64,000 nucleotides of DNA from Streptacidiphilus sp. ASG 303 (GTDB taxonomy: Bacteria > Actinomycetota > Actinomycetes > Streptomycetales > Streptomycetaceae), in assembly GCF_020991365.1 (NCBI RefSeq), contig NZ_JAJLRA010000014.1, forward strand, positions 90,467 through 154,466, read 5' to 3'. The translations under genes were made by a program, and so were the position numbers. This document shows, in pieces, positions 8,551-17,161 of this stretch. A model generated the notes under the pieces. It had not been told where the DNA came from. It saw nothing but the letters and a program-made list of their open reading frames with translations, and made no database searches. Positions within the stretch are counted from its first letter, which is position 1. Each line of letters opens with the position of its first letter.

Positions 8551-9339
8551 ATGAACGCCACAGACGCGGCCGTACCCGAGACCACCGCGGCGGGGGCCGA
8601 CCCGGCCCCCGACCGGGGGGACCCCCGCGCCGCCGAGCCGCCGGCGGCCCCGCTGGCGAACCGGGTGGCGGCCGAGCTCGTGGGCACCGCCGCACTGGTC
8701 GCGGTGGTGGTGGGCTCCGGCATCCAGGCCGCCGGGCTCAGCAGGGACGTCGGCCTGCAGCTGCTGGCCAACTCGCTGGCCACCGTGTTCGGCCTCGGCG
8801 TGCTCATCCTGCTGCTCGGCCCGGTATCGGGCGCGCACTTCAACCCGGTCGTCACGCTCGCCGCGTGGTGGACCGGCCGCAGGGACCCGAGGGGCCCGGG
8901 CCCGCGCGAGGTCGCCGCCTACATCGCGGCGCAGGTCGCGGGGGCGATCGGCGGGGCGGTCCTGGCGGACGCCATGTTCGGCCGGGCGCTGGTGGAGTGG
9001 TCGGCCCACGACCGCTCGGCCGGACACCTGCTGCTCGGCGAGGCCGTCGCCACCGCCGGCCTGGTGCTGCTGGTCCTCGGCCTGGCCAGGACCGACCACC
9101 TCCGGTTCGCACCCGTCGCGGTCGCCTCCTACATCGGCGCCGCGTACTGGTTCACCTCCTCCACCTCCTTCGCCAACCCGGCGGTGTCGATCGGCCGCGC
9201 GTTCACCGACACCTTCGCCGGCATCGCGCCGGGCTCGCTGCCCGGCTTCATCGCCGCGCAGCTGGTCGGCGGGGCGGCCGGCCTGCTCCTGGTCGCGCCG
9301 GTCTTCGGCCGCCGCCGCGCGGCCGCCCCGGCCGAGTAG
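8551..9339 (+). CDS. Aquaporin/MIP-family channel, probable arsenite exit channel
   Basis: A 262-residue major intrinsic protein with six hydrophobic helices and two half-helix motifs, HFNPVVT and FANPAVS, the second followed by the pore-arginine region SIGRAF. The first motif has NPV instead of NPA, which occurs in AqpS/GlpF relatives of ars operons. It follows arsR by 65 bases with CAGGAG before the ATG at 8551. In Sinorhizobium meliloti an AqpS channel paired with ArsC lets arsenite leave down its gradient; the same arrangement is inferred here because no ArsB or Acr3 pump is present. Confidence 0.87.
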   Translation: MNATDAAVPETTAAGADPAPDRGDPRAAEPPAAPLANRVAAELVGTAALVAVVVGSGIQAAGLSRDVGLQLLANSLATVFGLGVLILLLGPVSGAHFNPVVTLAAWWTGRRDPRGPGPREVAAYIAAQVAGAIGGAVLADAMFGRALVEWSAHDRSAGHLLLGEAVATAGLVLLVLGLARTDHLRFAPVAVASYIGAAYWFTSSTSFANPAVSIGRAFTDTFAGIAPGSLPGFIAAQLVGGAAGLLLVAPVFGRRRAAAPAE

Positions 9340-9359
9340 CCGCACCCCCGCCGCACGCC

Positions 9360-9391
9360 GACGGCCCCGCCCCGGACGGGGCGGGGCCGTC
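9360..9391. terminator. Bidirectional terminator between the channel gene and the acetyltransferase gene
   Basis: A near-continuous G+C-rich dyad: arms ACGGCCCCGCCCCG and CGGGGCGGGGCCGT around GA, between convergent genes. Confidence 0.7.
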
Positions 9392-9406
9392 TGCGTGCGC
9401 ACGGGG

Positions 9407-9910
9407 TCAGTCGACGACGGGGCTGCGGCGCTCGATCAGCAGCACGTCGCGCCAGGTCCCGCGGTGGCGGGCGACACGCTCGCGGGTGCCGATCACCCGG
9501 AACCCCGCCCGGGCGTGGAGGGCGAGGCTCGCGGTGTTCTCCGGGAACACCCCGGACTGGATGGTCCAGATCCCGGCCGCCTCGGTCGAGGCGATCAGCT
9601 CCCGGAGCAGGGCGCCGGCGACGCCGCGGCCGCGCGCGCCGGGGTGCACGTACACGGAGTGCTCGACGACGCCCGCGTACGCGGGCCGGGCGGAGACCGC
9701 GCTCACCGCGGCCCAGCCCAGCACCTCGCCGGCCGCCCCCAGCGCGACGTGCCGGTGGCCGGGGAGCCGGGCGGCGTCGAAGGCGTCCCAGGCCGGGGCG
9801 GCGGTCTCGAAGGTGGCGTTGCCCTCCTCGATGCCCGCCCGGTAGATCGCGAGGACCTGCTCGGCGTGCTCGGGCCCCATCGGGCCGAGGGTGGCGGCGG
9901 CGTGCGGCAC
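9407..9910 (-). CDS. GNAT acetyltransferase, ArsN/phosphinothricin-acetyltransferase type
   Basis: A 167-residue GNAT enzyme with the acetyl-CoA loop HPGARGRGVAGALL near residues 92-105 and the Pat/ArsN blocks IYRAGIEEGNATFET near 22-36 and GFRVIGTRERVARHRGTWRDVLLIER at the end. The family includes phosphinothricin (Bar/Pat) and ArsN1, which N-acetylates the arsenical antibiotic arsinothricin. Lying between the ars genes and 16 bases after an arsR, an ArsN role is the best guess. The GTG at 9910 has GGAGGAG 6 bases upstream. Confidence 0.8.
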   Translation of the reverse strand: MPHAAATLGPMGPEHAEQVLAIYRAGIEEGNATFETAAPAWDAFDAARLPGHRHVALGAAGEVLGWAAVSAVSARPAYAGVVEHSVYVHPGARGRGVAGALLRELIASTEAAGIWTIQSGVFPENTASLALHARAGFRVIGTRERVARHRGTWRDVLLIERRSPVVD

Positions 9911-9926
9911 CGGGTGCTCCTCCGGG

Positions 9927-10280
9927 TCAGCGGGACAGGTCGAGCAGGGCGGCCATCCCGGCCACCACCGAGGGTGCGACCCGGTAGTAGACCCAGGTGC
10001 CGCGCCGCTCGCTGGTGAGCAGGCCCGCCTCGCGGAGCTTCTTCAGGTGGTGGGAGACGGTCGGCTGGGACACCCCCACGTCCTGGATGTCGCACACGCA
10101 CGCCTCCCCGCCGGGGTGCGAGGCGACCCTGGAGAAGAGCCGCAGCCGGACCGGGTCGGACAGCGCCTTGAACATCGCGGCCATCCGCACCGCGTCCTCG
10201 GCGGACAGCTCGGCCGAGGTGATCGGCGGGCAGCACGGCGCGGCGTCCGGCTCCAGGACCGGCACCTTCGGATTCGACAT
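9927..10280 (-). CDS. arsR: ArsR-family repressor (second copy, CVCD sensor)
   Basis: A 117-residue ArsR with the canonical thiol sensor ACVCDIQDV (Cys61, Cys63), recognition helix SQPTVSHHLKKLREAG (71-86) and wing WVYYRV. An extra Cys16-Cys17 pair sits in the N-terminal arm, as in ArsR types that bind arsenite through N-terminal cysteines. I chose the ATG at 10280 because the 18-residue upstream extension covers the promoter. It is co-transcribed with the arsN-like gene and diverges from arsO, so it probably represses both. Confidence 0.9.
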   Translation of the reverse strand: MSNPKVPVLEPDAAPCCPPITSAELSAEDAVRMAAMFKALSDPVRLRLFSRVASHPGGEACVCDIQDVGVSQPTVSHHLKKLREAGLLTSERRGTWVYYRVAPSVVAGMAALLDLSR

Positions 10281-10405
10281 GTGTCTATGTTGACACCGGT
10301 CGATCCCGGGTGGCAAGGTCGGGACCGCCAGCACATCGACGCTTGTCGAATCAGCCGGGGGGCGGGAGTGCCGCCGCCCCGCCCACCGCGAAGGGGACCA
10401 TCGCC
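10281..10405. promoter_or_regulatory. arsR-arsO divergent promoter with candidate operators
   Basis: Two dyads are visible. TGTC and GACA flank TATGTT just upstream of the arsR start, near 10282-10297. TCGAC and GTCGA (10336-10340 and 10345-10349) flank GCTT. Both are A+T-richer than the surroundings and would be suitable ArsR operators. Binding is untested. Confidence 0.5.
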
Positions 10406-11788
10406 ATGCCCGAAGGCTCCGACCTGCCCGTCCTCGTCATCGGCGCCGGCCCGGTCGGGCTCGCCGCCGCCGCCCACCTCACCGGGCGCGGCCTGCCCGC
10501 CCTGGTGCTCGAAGCGGGCCCGGCCGCCGGCAGCGCGGTGCGCGCGTGGGGCCACGTGCGGCTGTTCTCCCCCTGGGCCGAACTGGTCGACCCCGCCGCC
10601 GAGAAGCTCCTCGCCCCCACCGGCTGGACCCGCCCCGACCCCGCCTCCTACCCGACCGGCGCCGACTGGGTGGAGCTGTACCTGCAGCCGCTCGCCGACG
10701 CCCTCGGCGACAGGGTCCGCTGCGGCGCCCGGGTCACCGGCGTCGCCCGCGCCGGCCGCGACCGCGTCGTCGACTCCGGCCGCGAGGACCAGCCCTTCAC
10801 CGTCCACGTCACCCGCGCCGACGGCACCGAGGAGCGGATCACCGCCGCCGCGGTCGTCGACGCCTCCGGCACCTGGTCCACCCCCGGCCCCCTCGGCGCC
10901 GACGGCCTGCCCGCGGTCGGCGAGAGGACCCACGCCGCCCGCATCTCCTACCGCGTCCCGGACCTGGGGGACCCCGCCGTCCGCGCCCGGTACGCCGGCC
11001 GGCGCACCGCCGTCGTCGGCTCCGGCGCCTCCGCCTTCACCGCCCTGGCCGCACTCGCCGGCCTGGCCGAGGAGGAGAGCGGCACCCACGCCGTGTGGGT
11101 CCTGCGCCGCGGCATCACCGGCTCGACCTTCGGCGGCGGAAGCGCCGACCAGCTCCCCGCCCGGGGCGCCCTCGGGCTCGCCGCCAGGGCCGCCGTCGAG
11201 AGCGGCCACGCCGTCGCCCTGACCGGCTTCCGCACCGCCGCCGTCGAGCGGAGCGGCGACAGGCTCGCCCTCGTCTCCGAGGACGGCCGCCGCGCCGGGG
11301 ACCTGGACGAGATCGTCGTCCTGACCGGCCTGCGCCCCGACCTGTCCTTCCTGACCGAGCTGCGGCTCGGTCTGGACGAGCGCCTCGAGGCCTCCGCCGC
11401 CCTCGCGCCGCTGATCGACCCCAACCGGCACTCCTGCGGCACCGTCCCGCCGCACGGCGCGGGCGAGCTCTCCCACCCCGAGCGGGGCGTCCACCTGGTC
11501 GGCATGAAGTCCTACGGCCGTGCCCCGACCTTCCTCGCCATGACCGGCTACGAGCAGGTCCGCTCCGTCGCCGCCCACCTCGCCGGCGACCGGGAGGCCG
11601 CCGAGCGCGTCGAGCTCACCCTGCCGGAGACCGGCGTGTGCGGCGGCGCAGGCCTCTTCGACCGGCCCGACGCGCAGCAGGACGCGGGCGGCGGCTGCTG
11701 CGCGGCCCCGGCCGCCGCCCCCGTCCCGGTCGCCCTCGGCACCGGCGCCCCGCCCCAGGAGGCGCCGGGCGCCGGGGGCTGCTGCTGA
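10406..11788 (+). CDS. arsO: ArsO-type flavoprotein monooxygenase with cysteine-rich tail
   Basis: A 460-residue two-dinucleotide flavoprotein: FAD site GAGPVG at 13-18 and NADPH site GSGASA at 205-210. It matches the ArsO proteins found in Streptomyces ars clusters, whose exact reaction is not settled. The last 50 residues are unusual: Cys412 in VCGG, Cys431-Cys432 and a C-terminal Cys459-Cys460, a pattern suited to As(III) binding. The ATG at 10406 follows GAAGGGGACC. It is read away from the second arsR and shares its promoter region. Confidence 0.83.
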   Translation: MPEGSDLPVLVIGAGPVGLAAAAHLTGRGLPALVLEAGPAAGSAVRAWGHVRLFSPWAELVDPAAEKLLAPTGWTRPDPASYPTGADWVELYLQPLADALGDRVRCGARVTGVARAGRDRVVDSGREDQPFTVHVTRADGTEERITAAAVVDASGTWSTPGPLGADGLPAVGERTHAARISYRVPDLGDPAVRARYAGRRTAVVGSGASAFTALAALAGLAEEESGTHAVWVLRRGITGSTFGGGSADQLPARGALGLAARAAVESGHAVALTGFRTAAVERSGDRLALVSEDGRRAGDLDEIVVLTGLRPDLSFLTELRLGLDERLEASAALAPLIDPNRHSCGTVPPHGAGELSHPERGVHLVGMKSYGRAPTFLAMTGYEQVRSVAAHLAGDREAAERVELTLPETGVCGGAGLFDRPDAQQDAGGGCCAAPAAAPVPVALGTGAPPQEAPGAGGCC

Positions 11789-12052
11789 CCCGGCCCCGGG
11801 ACGGCGGCCGCCGCAGCCGGGCTGCCGGTCGCGGCGGCCGCGCCAGCGGCTGCGGCGGGCGGGTCGGCGGCCGCGGGAGGGGCCCGCGGGGTGCGTGCAC
11901 GCCCTGCGGGCGGGGGCGGCTCCCCGGGCCGGGACCGTGGAGGCGGGACAGGCCGGCCGGAAGACGGCCGCGGGCCGGCGGCGGGCGGCCCCCGGCCGGC
12001 AGGCGGCCCGTACGATGCGGGCACGGTCGGATGCAGGCGGAGGGAGCGATCC

Positions 12053-13339
12053 GTGGCGGTGCTGGTGGTCGAGCACGGGGCCGGTGAGGGCCCCTACGCG
12101 GCGGGCGACGCGCTGCGGCGGGCCGGGCTGGAGCTGCGGCACTGCCGCACGCACCTGGGCGAGGAGGTGCCCGGCGAGCTGCTGGACGTCGACGCGCTCG
12201 TGGTGATGGGCGGTCCGCAGGACGCCTGGCGCGACGAGGGCTTCCCCTCCCGGCGGGCGGAGCTGGCGCTGCTGCGGCTGGCCCTCGCGGCCGAGCTGCC
12301 GGTCCTCGGCCTCTGCCTGGGCGCGCAGCTGCTCGCGGAGGCCGCGGGCGGCGCCGCGCGGCGGGGGGAGGCGGGCCCGGAGGTGGGCTGGGAGCCGGTG
12401 CGGCCGACCGCGGCGGCGGCGTCCGACCCGCTGTTCGCCGGGTCCGGACCGGACGACCGCCGGGTGCTGCAGTGGCACAGCGACACGGTGGCGCTGCCGC
12501 CGGGCGCGGTCCTGCTGGCCACGGGCGACCGCTACCCGGTGCAGGCGTACCGGGTGGGCGCGTCGGCGTGGGGGCTGCAGTTCCACCTGGAGGCGGTGGC
12601 GGAGACCGTGGAGGTGTTCGCCGCGGAGGAGCCGGGGGCCCACGGCGGCGGGGCGGCACTGGAGGCCGCGCCGCGGCGGCTGGCCGAGCTGGCCCCGTGG
12701 CGGGACGCGGTGCTGGACCGGTTCGCCGCGCTGGTGGCGGCACGGTCGGAGCACACGCGCACCCGGGCGTTCTTCACCCCGCGCGCCGCGGACTGGGAGG
12801 AGCGCTTCCCCGACGACGGCCCCCGCTACGCGAAGGCCGTCGCCGAACTCGGCCTGACGGAGGGTCAGGCGGTGCTCGACGCGGGCTGCGGCACCGGCCG
12901 CGCCCTGCCGGCGCTGCGTGCCGCCGTCGGCGACGGCGGCACGGTCCTCGGCGCCGACCTCACCCCGGCGATGCTGCGCGCCGCGGCCGCCGCAGGCCGC
13001 GGCGGCACGGCCGGGCTGCTGGTGGCGGACTGCGCCCGGCTCCCGCTGCCGGACGCCCGCCTGGACGCGGTCTTCGGCGCCGGGCTCGTCTCCCACCTGC
13101 CGGACCCGGCCGCCGCCCTGGCCGAACTGGCCCGCGTCACCCGGCCCGGCGGGCGGCTGGCGCTGTTCCACCCGGTCGGCCGGGCCGCGCTCGCGGCCCG
13201 CCACGGGCGCGCCCTCACCCCGGACGACCTGCGCGCCGAGCCCAACCTGCGGCCGGTGCTGGCCGCCGCCGGCTGGGACCTCGCGCGCTACACGGACGCG
13301 GACGACCGCTACCTGGTGCTGGCGGACCGCCGGGCCTGA
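12053..13339 (+). CDS. Class I glutamine amidotransferase fused to a SAM methyltransferase
   Basis: A single 428-residue frame. Residues 2-215 are a GATase1 domain: nucleophile Cys88 in LGLCLGAQ, and His178/Glu180 in FHLEA. Residues 232-428 are a class I methyltransferase with VLDAGCGTGRALP (274-286) and the acidic GADLTPAML end of strand 2. The junction RFAALVAARSEHTRTRAFF is exactly what would be the end of one protein and the start of the next. The GTG at 12053 follows GGAGGGAG. No substrate can be read; the position beside arsO is suggestive only. See the finding on fusion. Confidence 0.82.
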   Translation: MAVLVVEHGAGEGPYAAGDALRRAGLELRHCRTHLGEEVPGELLDVDALVVMGGPQDAWRDEGFPSRRAELALLRLALAAELPVLGLCLGAQLLAEAAGGAARRGEAGPEVGWEPVRPTAAAASDPLFAGSGPDDRRVLQWHSDTVALPPGAVLLATGDRYPVQAYRVGASAWGLQFHLEAVAETVEVFAAEEPGAHGGGAALEAAPRRLAELAPWRDAVLDRFAALVAARSEHTRTRAFFTPRAADWEERFPDDGPRYAKAVAELGLTEGQAVLDAGCGTGRALPALRAAVGDGGTVLGADLTPAMLRAAAAAGRGGTAGLLVADCARLPLPDARLDAVFGAGLVSHLPDPAAALAELARVTRPGGRLALFHPVGRAALAARHGRALTPDDLRAEPNLRPVLAAAGWDLARYTDADDRYLVLADRRA

Positions 13340-13380
13340 GCGGGGCCGGCCGCCGAGGCCCGGTGGCGGGGACCGCCGGG

Positions 13381-13406
13381 GGCGCCGCACGGCGGGGTGC
13401 GGCGCC
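13381..13406. terminator. Hairpin between convergent genes
   Basis: Perfect 10-base arms GGCGCCGCAC and GTGCGGCGCC with a 6-base loop lie between the fusion gene and the minus-strand PNPOx gene. A longer-range dyad also lies near 13465-13505. Confidence 0.55.
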
Positions 13407-13505
13407 GGCCGCCCCGCAGGGCACCGGGTGCCCCGGAGGGCGCCGGGCGGCGGCAGCGCACACGGCAGGGCCGCCGCCCGCCGCGGGGCGGCCGTGCGCC
13501 TGCCG

Positions 13506-14024
13506 TCACTGGACGGCGAGCCTCGCGGCGTCGGGGGCGTAGACGGTCATCCAGTGCGGGTGCAGCCGGTAGAAGACCACGTCGCCGTCCCAGTCGAAGG
13601 CGTCCTCGCCGTAGACGCCCTTGACGTACGCGAGCAGGTCCGGCCAGTCCGCAGCCGGCCCGCCGGCCTCGGGGTTGAGGGTCTCCACCGTGCCGTGCGT
13701 GAACACGCCCAGGTCCTCGCCGCGCATGTGCGCGACGCTGGCGGCAGGGCGGGCGGCCAGGTGGCGGGCCTTGGCGGCGCTGCGCGCCGTGCCGAAGCAC
13801 CACGTGCCGTGCAGGAAGTGCCCGTCCACACCGCTGATGCGCGGCTCGCCCCCCGCCGTCACGGTGGACAGGGCGAGCGTGCACACGCCGGTCAGGACCC
13901 GGGTGAGCTGCTCCGCGGTCAGGGTGTGCCCGGCCGTGATCGAGCGGAGGTGGGCGGAGGAGCGGGACAGGGAGGCGTCGAGCAGGGCCTGGAGTGCGGC
14001 GAGCTCCTCGGGTGTTTCACGCAC
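13506..14024 (-). CDS. Pyridoxamine 5'-phosphate oxidase-fold (FMN-binding) protein
   Basis: A 172-residue split-barrel flavoprotein of the PNPOx-like class: LALSTVTAGGEPRISGVDGHFLHGTWCFGTA near residues 45-75, then KARHLAARPAASV, the usual flavin-contacting turn. Many such actinobacterial proteins bind F420 or FMN and have unknown substrates. I chose the GTG at 14024 because the upstream extension is low-complexity. TACAGT lies 6 bases upstream with no Shine-Dalgarno, so it is probably leaderless. It stands alone between convergent neighbours. Confidence 0.75.
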   Translation of the reverse strand: MRETPEELAALQALLDASLSRSSAHLRSITAGHTLTAEQLTRVLTGVCTLALSTVTAGGEPRISGVDGHFLHGTWCFGTARSAAKARHLAARPAASVAHMRGEDLGVFTHGTVETLNPEAGGPAADWPDLLAYVKGVYGEDAFDWDGDVVFYRLHPHWMTVYAPDAARLAVQ

Positions 14025-14199
14025 CGGGCCACTGTAGCCGGGGCGGGCCCGCCCCGGCATCGGGTCGGCGGCGGCTCCGGCCGCGGCCCGCCGGCACCTC
14101 CGGCCTCCACGGGCCGCTCCGGGGCCGTGGCACGGCGGCGGTCCGCCCCTGGGGCACGCCCCGGCGGGGCCGACGCGTCCACGCGGGGCCGGCGGCCCG

Positions 14200-14949
14200 T
14201 CAGACGGCCGGGCCGCCCTGCCAGCGGTAGCCGAGTTCGGGGCGGCCGACCTGGCCGTACCGGGGCTCACGGGCGGCCAGGCCCGCGGCGGCCAGGTGCT
14301 CCAGGTAGCGGCGGGCGGTGATCCGGGAGACCCCGACCTGCTCGGCGACCGTGCGGGCGGAGAGCGGTTCGGCGGCGTCCCGCAGCGCGGCGGTGACCGC
14401 GTCGAGGGTGGGCGCGCTGAGGCCCTTGGGCAGGCCGGTCCGCTCGGGCGTGCGCAGCGCGGCGAAGGCCTGGTCGACCTCGTCCTGCCCGGCGGCCTCG
14501 CCCGGCCGGGCGAGGGTGTCGCGGAAGCGGGCGTACCGCTCCAGGCGGTCGCGCAGCGCGGCGCCGCCGAACGGCTTGAGCAGGTACTGCACCACCCCGG
14601 CGGAGACCGCCTGCCGGACCATGCCCAGGTCGCGGGCCGAGGTGACGGCGATGACGTCGGTGGTGTGCCCGGCGGCGCGCAGGGCGCGGCAGAGCCCGAG
14701 GCCGTGGCCGTCCGGCAGGTACAGGTCGAGGAGCAGCAGGTCGACGGGGGTGCCCTCGTCGCGCCGCCGGTCCAGGAGGAGGCGGGCGGCGGCCGCGGTG
14801 TGGACGGTGCCGACGGGTCGGAAGCCGGGCGTGCGCCCGACGTGGAGGGTGTGGGCGGCCGCCGCGACCGGGTCGTCCTCGACGACCAGCACGTCGAGGG
14901 CGCGCCTGCCGCCGGGCGCGGCTTCGGGGGTCGCTCCCGGGGCCGTCAC
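14200..14949 (-). CDS. CitB/DcuR-type response regulator
   Basis: A 249-residue regulator with receiver landmarks VLVVEDDP (acidic pair), LLLLDLYLPDGHG (phosphoacceptor Asp), VTSA and LLKPF, then a C-terminal helix-turn-helix ARTVAEQVGVSRITARRYLEHLAAAG of the citrate/C4-dicarboxylate class. Its start overlaps the kinase stop by ATGA. It should activate dctA, which diverges from the kinase gene. Confidence 0.9.
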   Translation of the reverse strand: MTAPGATPEAAPGGRRALDVLVVEDDPVAAAAHTLHVGRTPGFRPVGTVHTAAAARLLLDRRRDEGTPVDLLLLDLYLPDGHGLGLCRALRAAGHTTDVIAVTSARDLGMVRQAVSAGVVQYLLKPFGGAALRDRLERYARFRDTLARPGEAAGQDEVDQAFAALRTPERTGLPKGLSAPTLDAVTAALRDAAEPLSARTVAEQVGVSRITARRYLEHLAAAGLAAREPRYGQVGRPELGYRWQGGPAV

Positions 14950-16841
14950 GGCTGCTCCGCCCCGCCCGCTGCGGCGGCCTGCGGGACGGCGGACGGCGGG
15001 GCGGCGGACGGCGGGGCGGCGGACGGCGGGGCGGCGGACGGCGGGGCGGCGGCCTCCGGGGCGGCGGCTTCCGGGGCGCTTCTGGCCGCGGCGGGCCGCG
15101 GACCGCGGGCCAGCGGCAGCCGCACGGTGAAGACGGCGCCGCCGTCCTCACCGCCGCCGGCCTCGACGGTGCCGCCGTTGCGCCGGGCGGCCTGGGCGAC
15201 CAGGGCGAGGCCGAGGCCGCGGCCGTGGGCGCGGGCCCCGGAGGGCCCGGCGTCGTGCTTGGTGGACCAGCCCCGGTCGAAGACCCGCCGGAGGGCGTCC
15301 GGGTCGAGGCCGGGACCGGTGTCGGCGACCCGCAGGAGCAGGGCGGGGCCCTCGGTGCGGGCGGTGACGGTGACGGCGGGCGGGCCCGGGTGGCGGGCGG
15401 CGCCCTCGACGGCGGCGTCCACCGCGTTGTCGACGAGGTTGCCGAGGACGGTGACCAGGTCGCGGGCGGGGAGGGTGTCGGGGAGGACCCGGTCGTCGAT
15501 GCGGCTGTCCTCGGTGAGGGCGAGGTCGACGCCGCGCTCGGCGGCCTGGGCGGCCTTGCCGAGGAGCAGGGCGGCGAGGACGGGTTCGGAGACGGCGCCG
15601 ACGACGCGGTCGGTGAGCTCCTGGGCGAGGGCGAGTTCGGCGGTGGCGAACTCGACGGCCTGGTCGGTGCGGCCCAGTTCGATCAGCGAGACCACGGCGT
15701 GCAGCCGGTTGGCGGCCTCGTGGGCCTGGGAGCGCAGGGACTCGGCGAAGCCGCGGACGGAGTCGAGTTCGCCGCTGAGCGCCTGCAGCTCGGTGTGGTC
15801 GCGGAGGGTGACGACGGTGCCGAGCCCGCGGCCCCCGCCGGCGGTCGCGTCGCCGGTCGTGTCACCCGTCGCGCCGCCGGCGGCGTCACCGGGGGCCGGG
15901 GTGTCGCCGATGGCGGAGGTGTTGAGCACGACCACCCGCTCGGCGGTGAGGTGGACCTCGTCGCGGCGGGGCGGGGCGCCGAGGAGCGCCGCGGTGAGCG
16001 GGGCGGGCAGGCCGAGCCGGTCGACGGGCAGGCCCTCGGCGTCGTCGGGGAGGGCGAGCAGGGCGCGGGCGGCGTCGTTGCACAGGGCGACCCGGTGGTC
16101 CCCGTCGAGGAGGAGCAGGCCCTCGCGCACGGAGTGGAGGGTGGCCTGGTGGTACTCGTACATCCGCGCCAGTTCGGCGGCGCCCATGCCGTGGGTGTGG
16201 CGGCGCAGCCGGGCGTTGGCCACGTAGGTGGCGAGGCCGCCGGCGGCGAGGGCGGCCGCGGCGACGGCGGCCACGGCGAGGAGCAGGGGGCGCAGCCGGG
16301 CGCTGATGGAGCCGACGGTGATGCCGGCGCTGACGAGGGCGACGACCCGGTGGCGCCCGTCGAGGACAGGGGTGACGACGCGGACGGAGGGGCCGAGGGT
16401 GCCGGTCCAGGTCTCCTGGACCGTGCCCCCGGCGAGGGCGCCGTCGATGTGGCCGAGGAACGGCTCGCCGATCCGGGACGGGTCGGGGTGGGTCCAGCGG
16501 ATGCCGCGGGTGTCCATGATGGTGACGAAGTCGACGCCCGTGTCGCGCCGGACGCGCTCGGCGTACGGCTGGAGGAGCGCGGAGGGGTCGGGGGCGCGGA
16601 CGGCGGCGAGGACCGAGGGCGAGTCGGCGACGGCGCGGGCGGCGGAGACGGCCTGGCGGCGGGCGGCGTCCTCGGCGCGGGCGGCGGCGCTGAACCAGGC
16701 GAGGAGCGCGCCGCCGGCGACGACGGCGGCGACGATGACGGTCTGGACCGCGAAGAGCTGCCCGGCGAGGCTGCGGGGGCGCCCGCGGCGCGGGGCTCGG
16801 CGGCGCGGGGCGCGGCGCGGGCGGGCGGGGCGTGCGGTCAT
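14946..16841 (-). CDS. CitA/DcuS-type sensor histidine kinase
   Basis: A 631-residue kinase: TM1 near residues 30-52, an extracytoplasmic PAS-like (Cache) sensor to about 180 with the citrate/dicarboxylate-sensor block VDFVTIMDTRGIRWTHPDPSRIG, TM2 near 190-215, a cytoplasmic PAS, an H-box HEAANRLHAVVSLIELG and an ATPase domain ending in KHDAGPSGARAHGRGLGLAL. Two low-complexity inserts interrupt it: a Gly/Asp/Thr linker near residues 315-335 and a tail of AAPPS repeats. The ATG at 16841 is the only plausible start before the membrane segment. It pairs with the overlapping response regulator. Confidence 0.9.
   Translation of the reverse strand: MTARPARPRRAPRRRAPRRGRPRSLAGQLFAVQTVIVAAVVAGGALLAWFSAAARAEDAARRQAVSAARAVADSPSVLAAVRAPDPSALLQPYAERVRRDTGVDFVTIMDTRGIRWTHPDPSRIGEPFLGHIDGALAGGTVQETWTGTLGPSVRVVTPVLDGRHRVVALVSAGITVGSISARLRPLLLAVAAVAAAALAAGGLATYVANARLRRHTHGMGAAELARMYEYHQATLHSVREGLLLLDGDHRVALCNDAARALLALPDDAEGLPVDRLGLPAPLTAALLGAPPRRDEVHLTAERVVVLNTSAIGDTPAPGDAAGGATGDTTGDATAGGGRGLGTVVTLRDHTELQALSGELDSVRGFAESLRSQAHEAANRLHAVVSLIELGRTDQAVEFATAELALAQELTDRVVGAVSEPVLAALLLGKAAQAAERGVDLALTEDSRIDDRVLPDTLPARDLVTVLGNLVDNAVDAAVEGAARHPGPPAVTVTARTEGPALLLRVADTGPGLDPDALRRVFDRGWSTKHDAGPSGARAHGRGLGLALVAQAARRNGGTVEAGGGEDGGAVFTVRLPLARGPRPAAARSAPEAAAPEAAAPPSAAPPSAAPPSAAPPSAVPQAAAAGGAEQP
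14991..15050. repeat. Four exact 15-bp tandem repeats inside the kinase gene
   Basis: The unit GGACGGCGGGGCGGC is repeated four times without error. Read on the minus strand it encodes repeated AAPPS in the C-terminal tail of the kinase, after the ATPase domain. Repeat number can change by slippage without breaking the frame. Confidence 0.85.
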
Positions 16842-17161
16842 GCCCCACAGTGTGCCCCGGGCCGGGCCGGCGGCCGTCCCCGGGTTCGGCGGGCCCGCCC
16901 GGCGGCCGCCCGGCGGCCGGGCGACGCGTGCGGGCATGGGCGGGTGCGTGCGGGTGCGTGCGGGTGCGTCCGGGCACGTCCGGGCACGCACTGGTGCGCG
17001 GCCTGCCGCACGCCGCGCGGGAGCGGGGCGGCGGGGCGGCGGGGCGTGAACGTTATGAACGCAAACGTGACCCGGCTCACTCCGCCCCCCATAGTCGGAG
17101 CGGCCCACCACCCGGGCCGCCGTCGAAGCCCGCCGCTGCCGCCGGGCCGAAGGAGCCGCTC
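16842..17161. other. 320-base divergent regulatory region between the kinase gene and dctA
   Basis: It contains five 10-bp repeats at 16941-16990 (CGGGTGCGTG variants, alternating to CGGGCACGTC). An A+T-richer segment near 17047-17072 has TGAACG twice and AACGTT, and is the best place for the response-regulator site and the dctA promoter. No gene seen. Confidence 0.5.

Noticed and set aside
14991..15050. Possible CRISPR-like array
   Set aside because: Units are 15 bp with no spacers and are in frame within a kinase gene; no cas genes.
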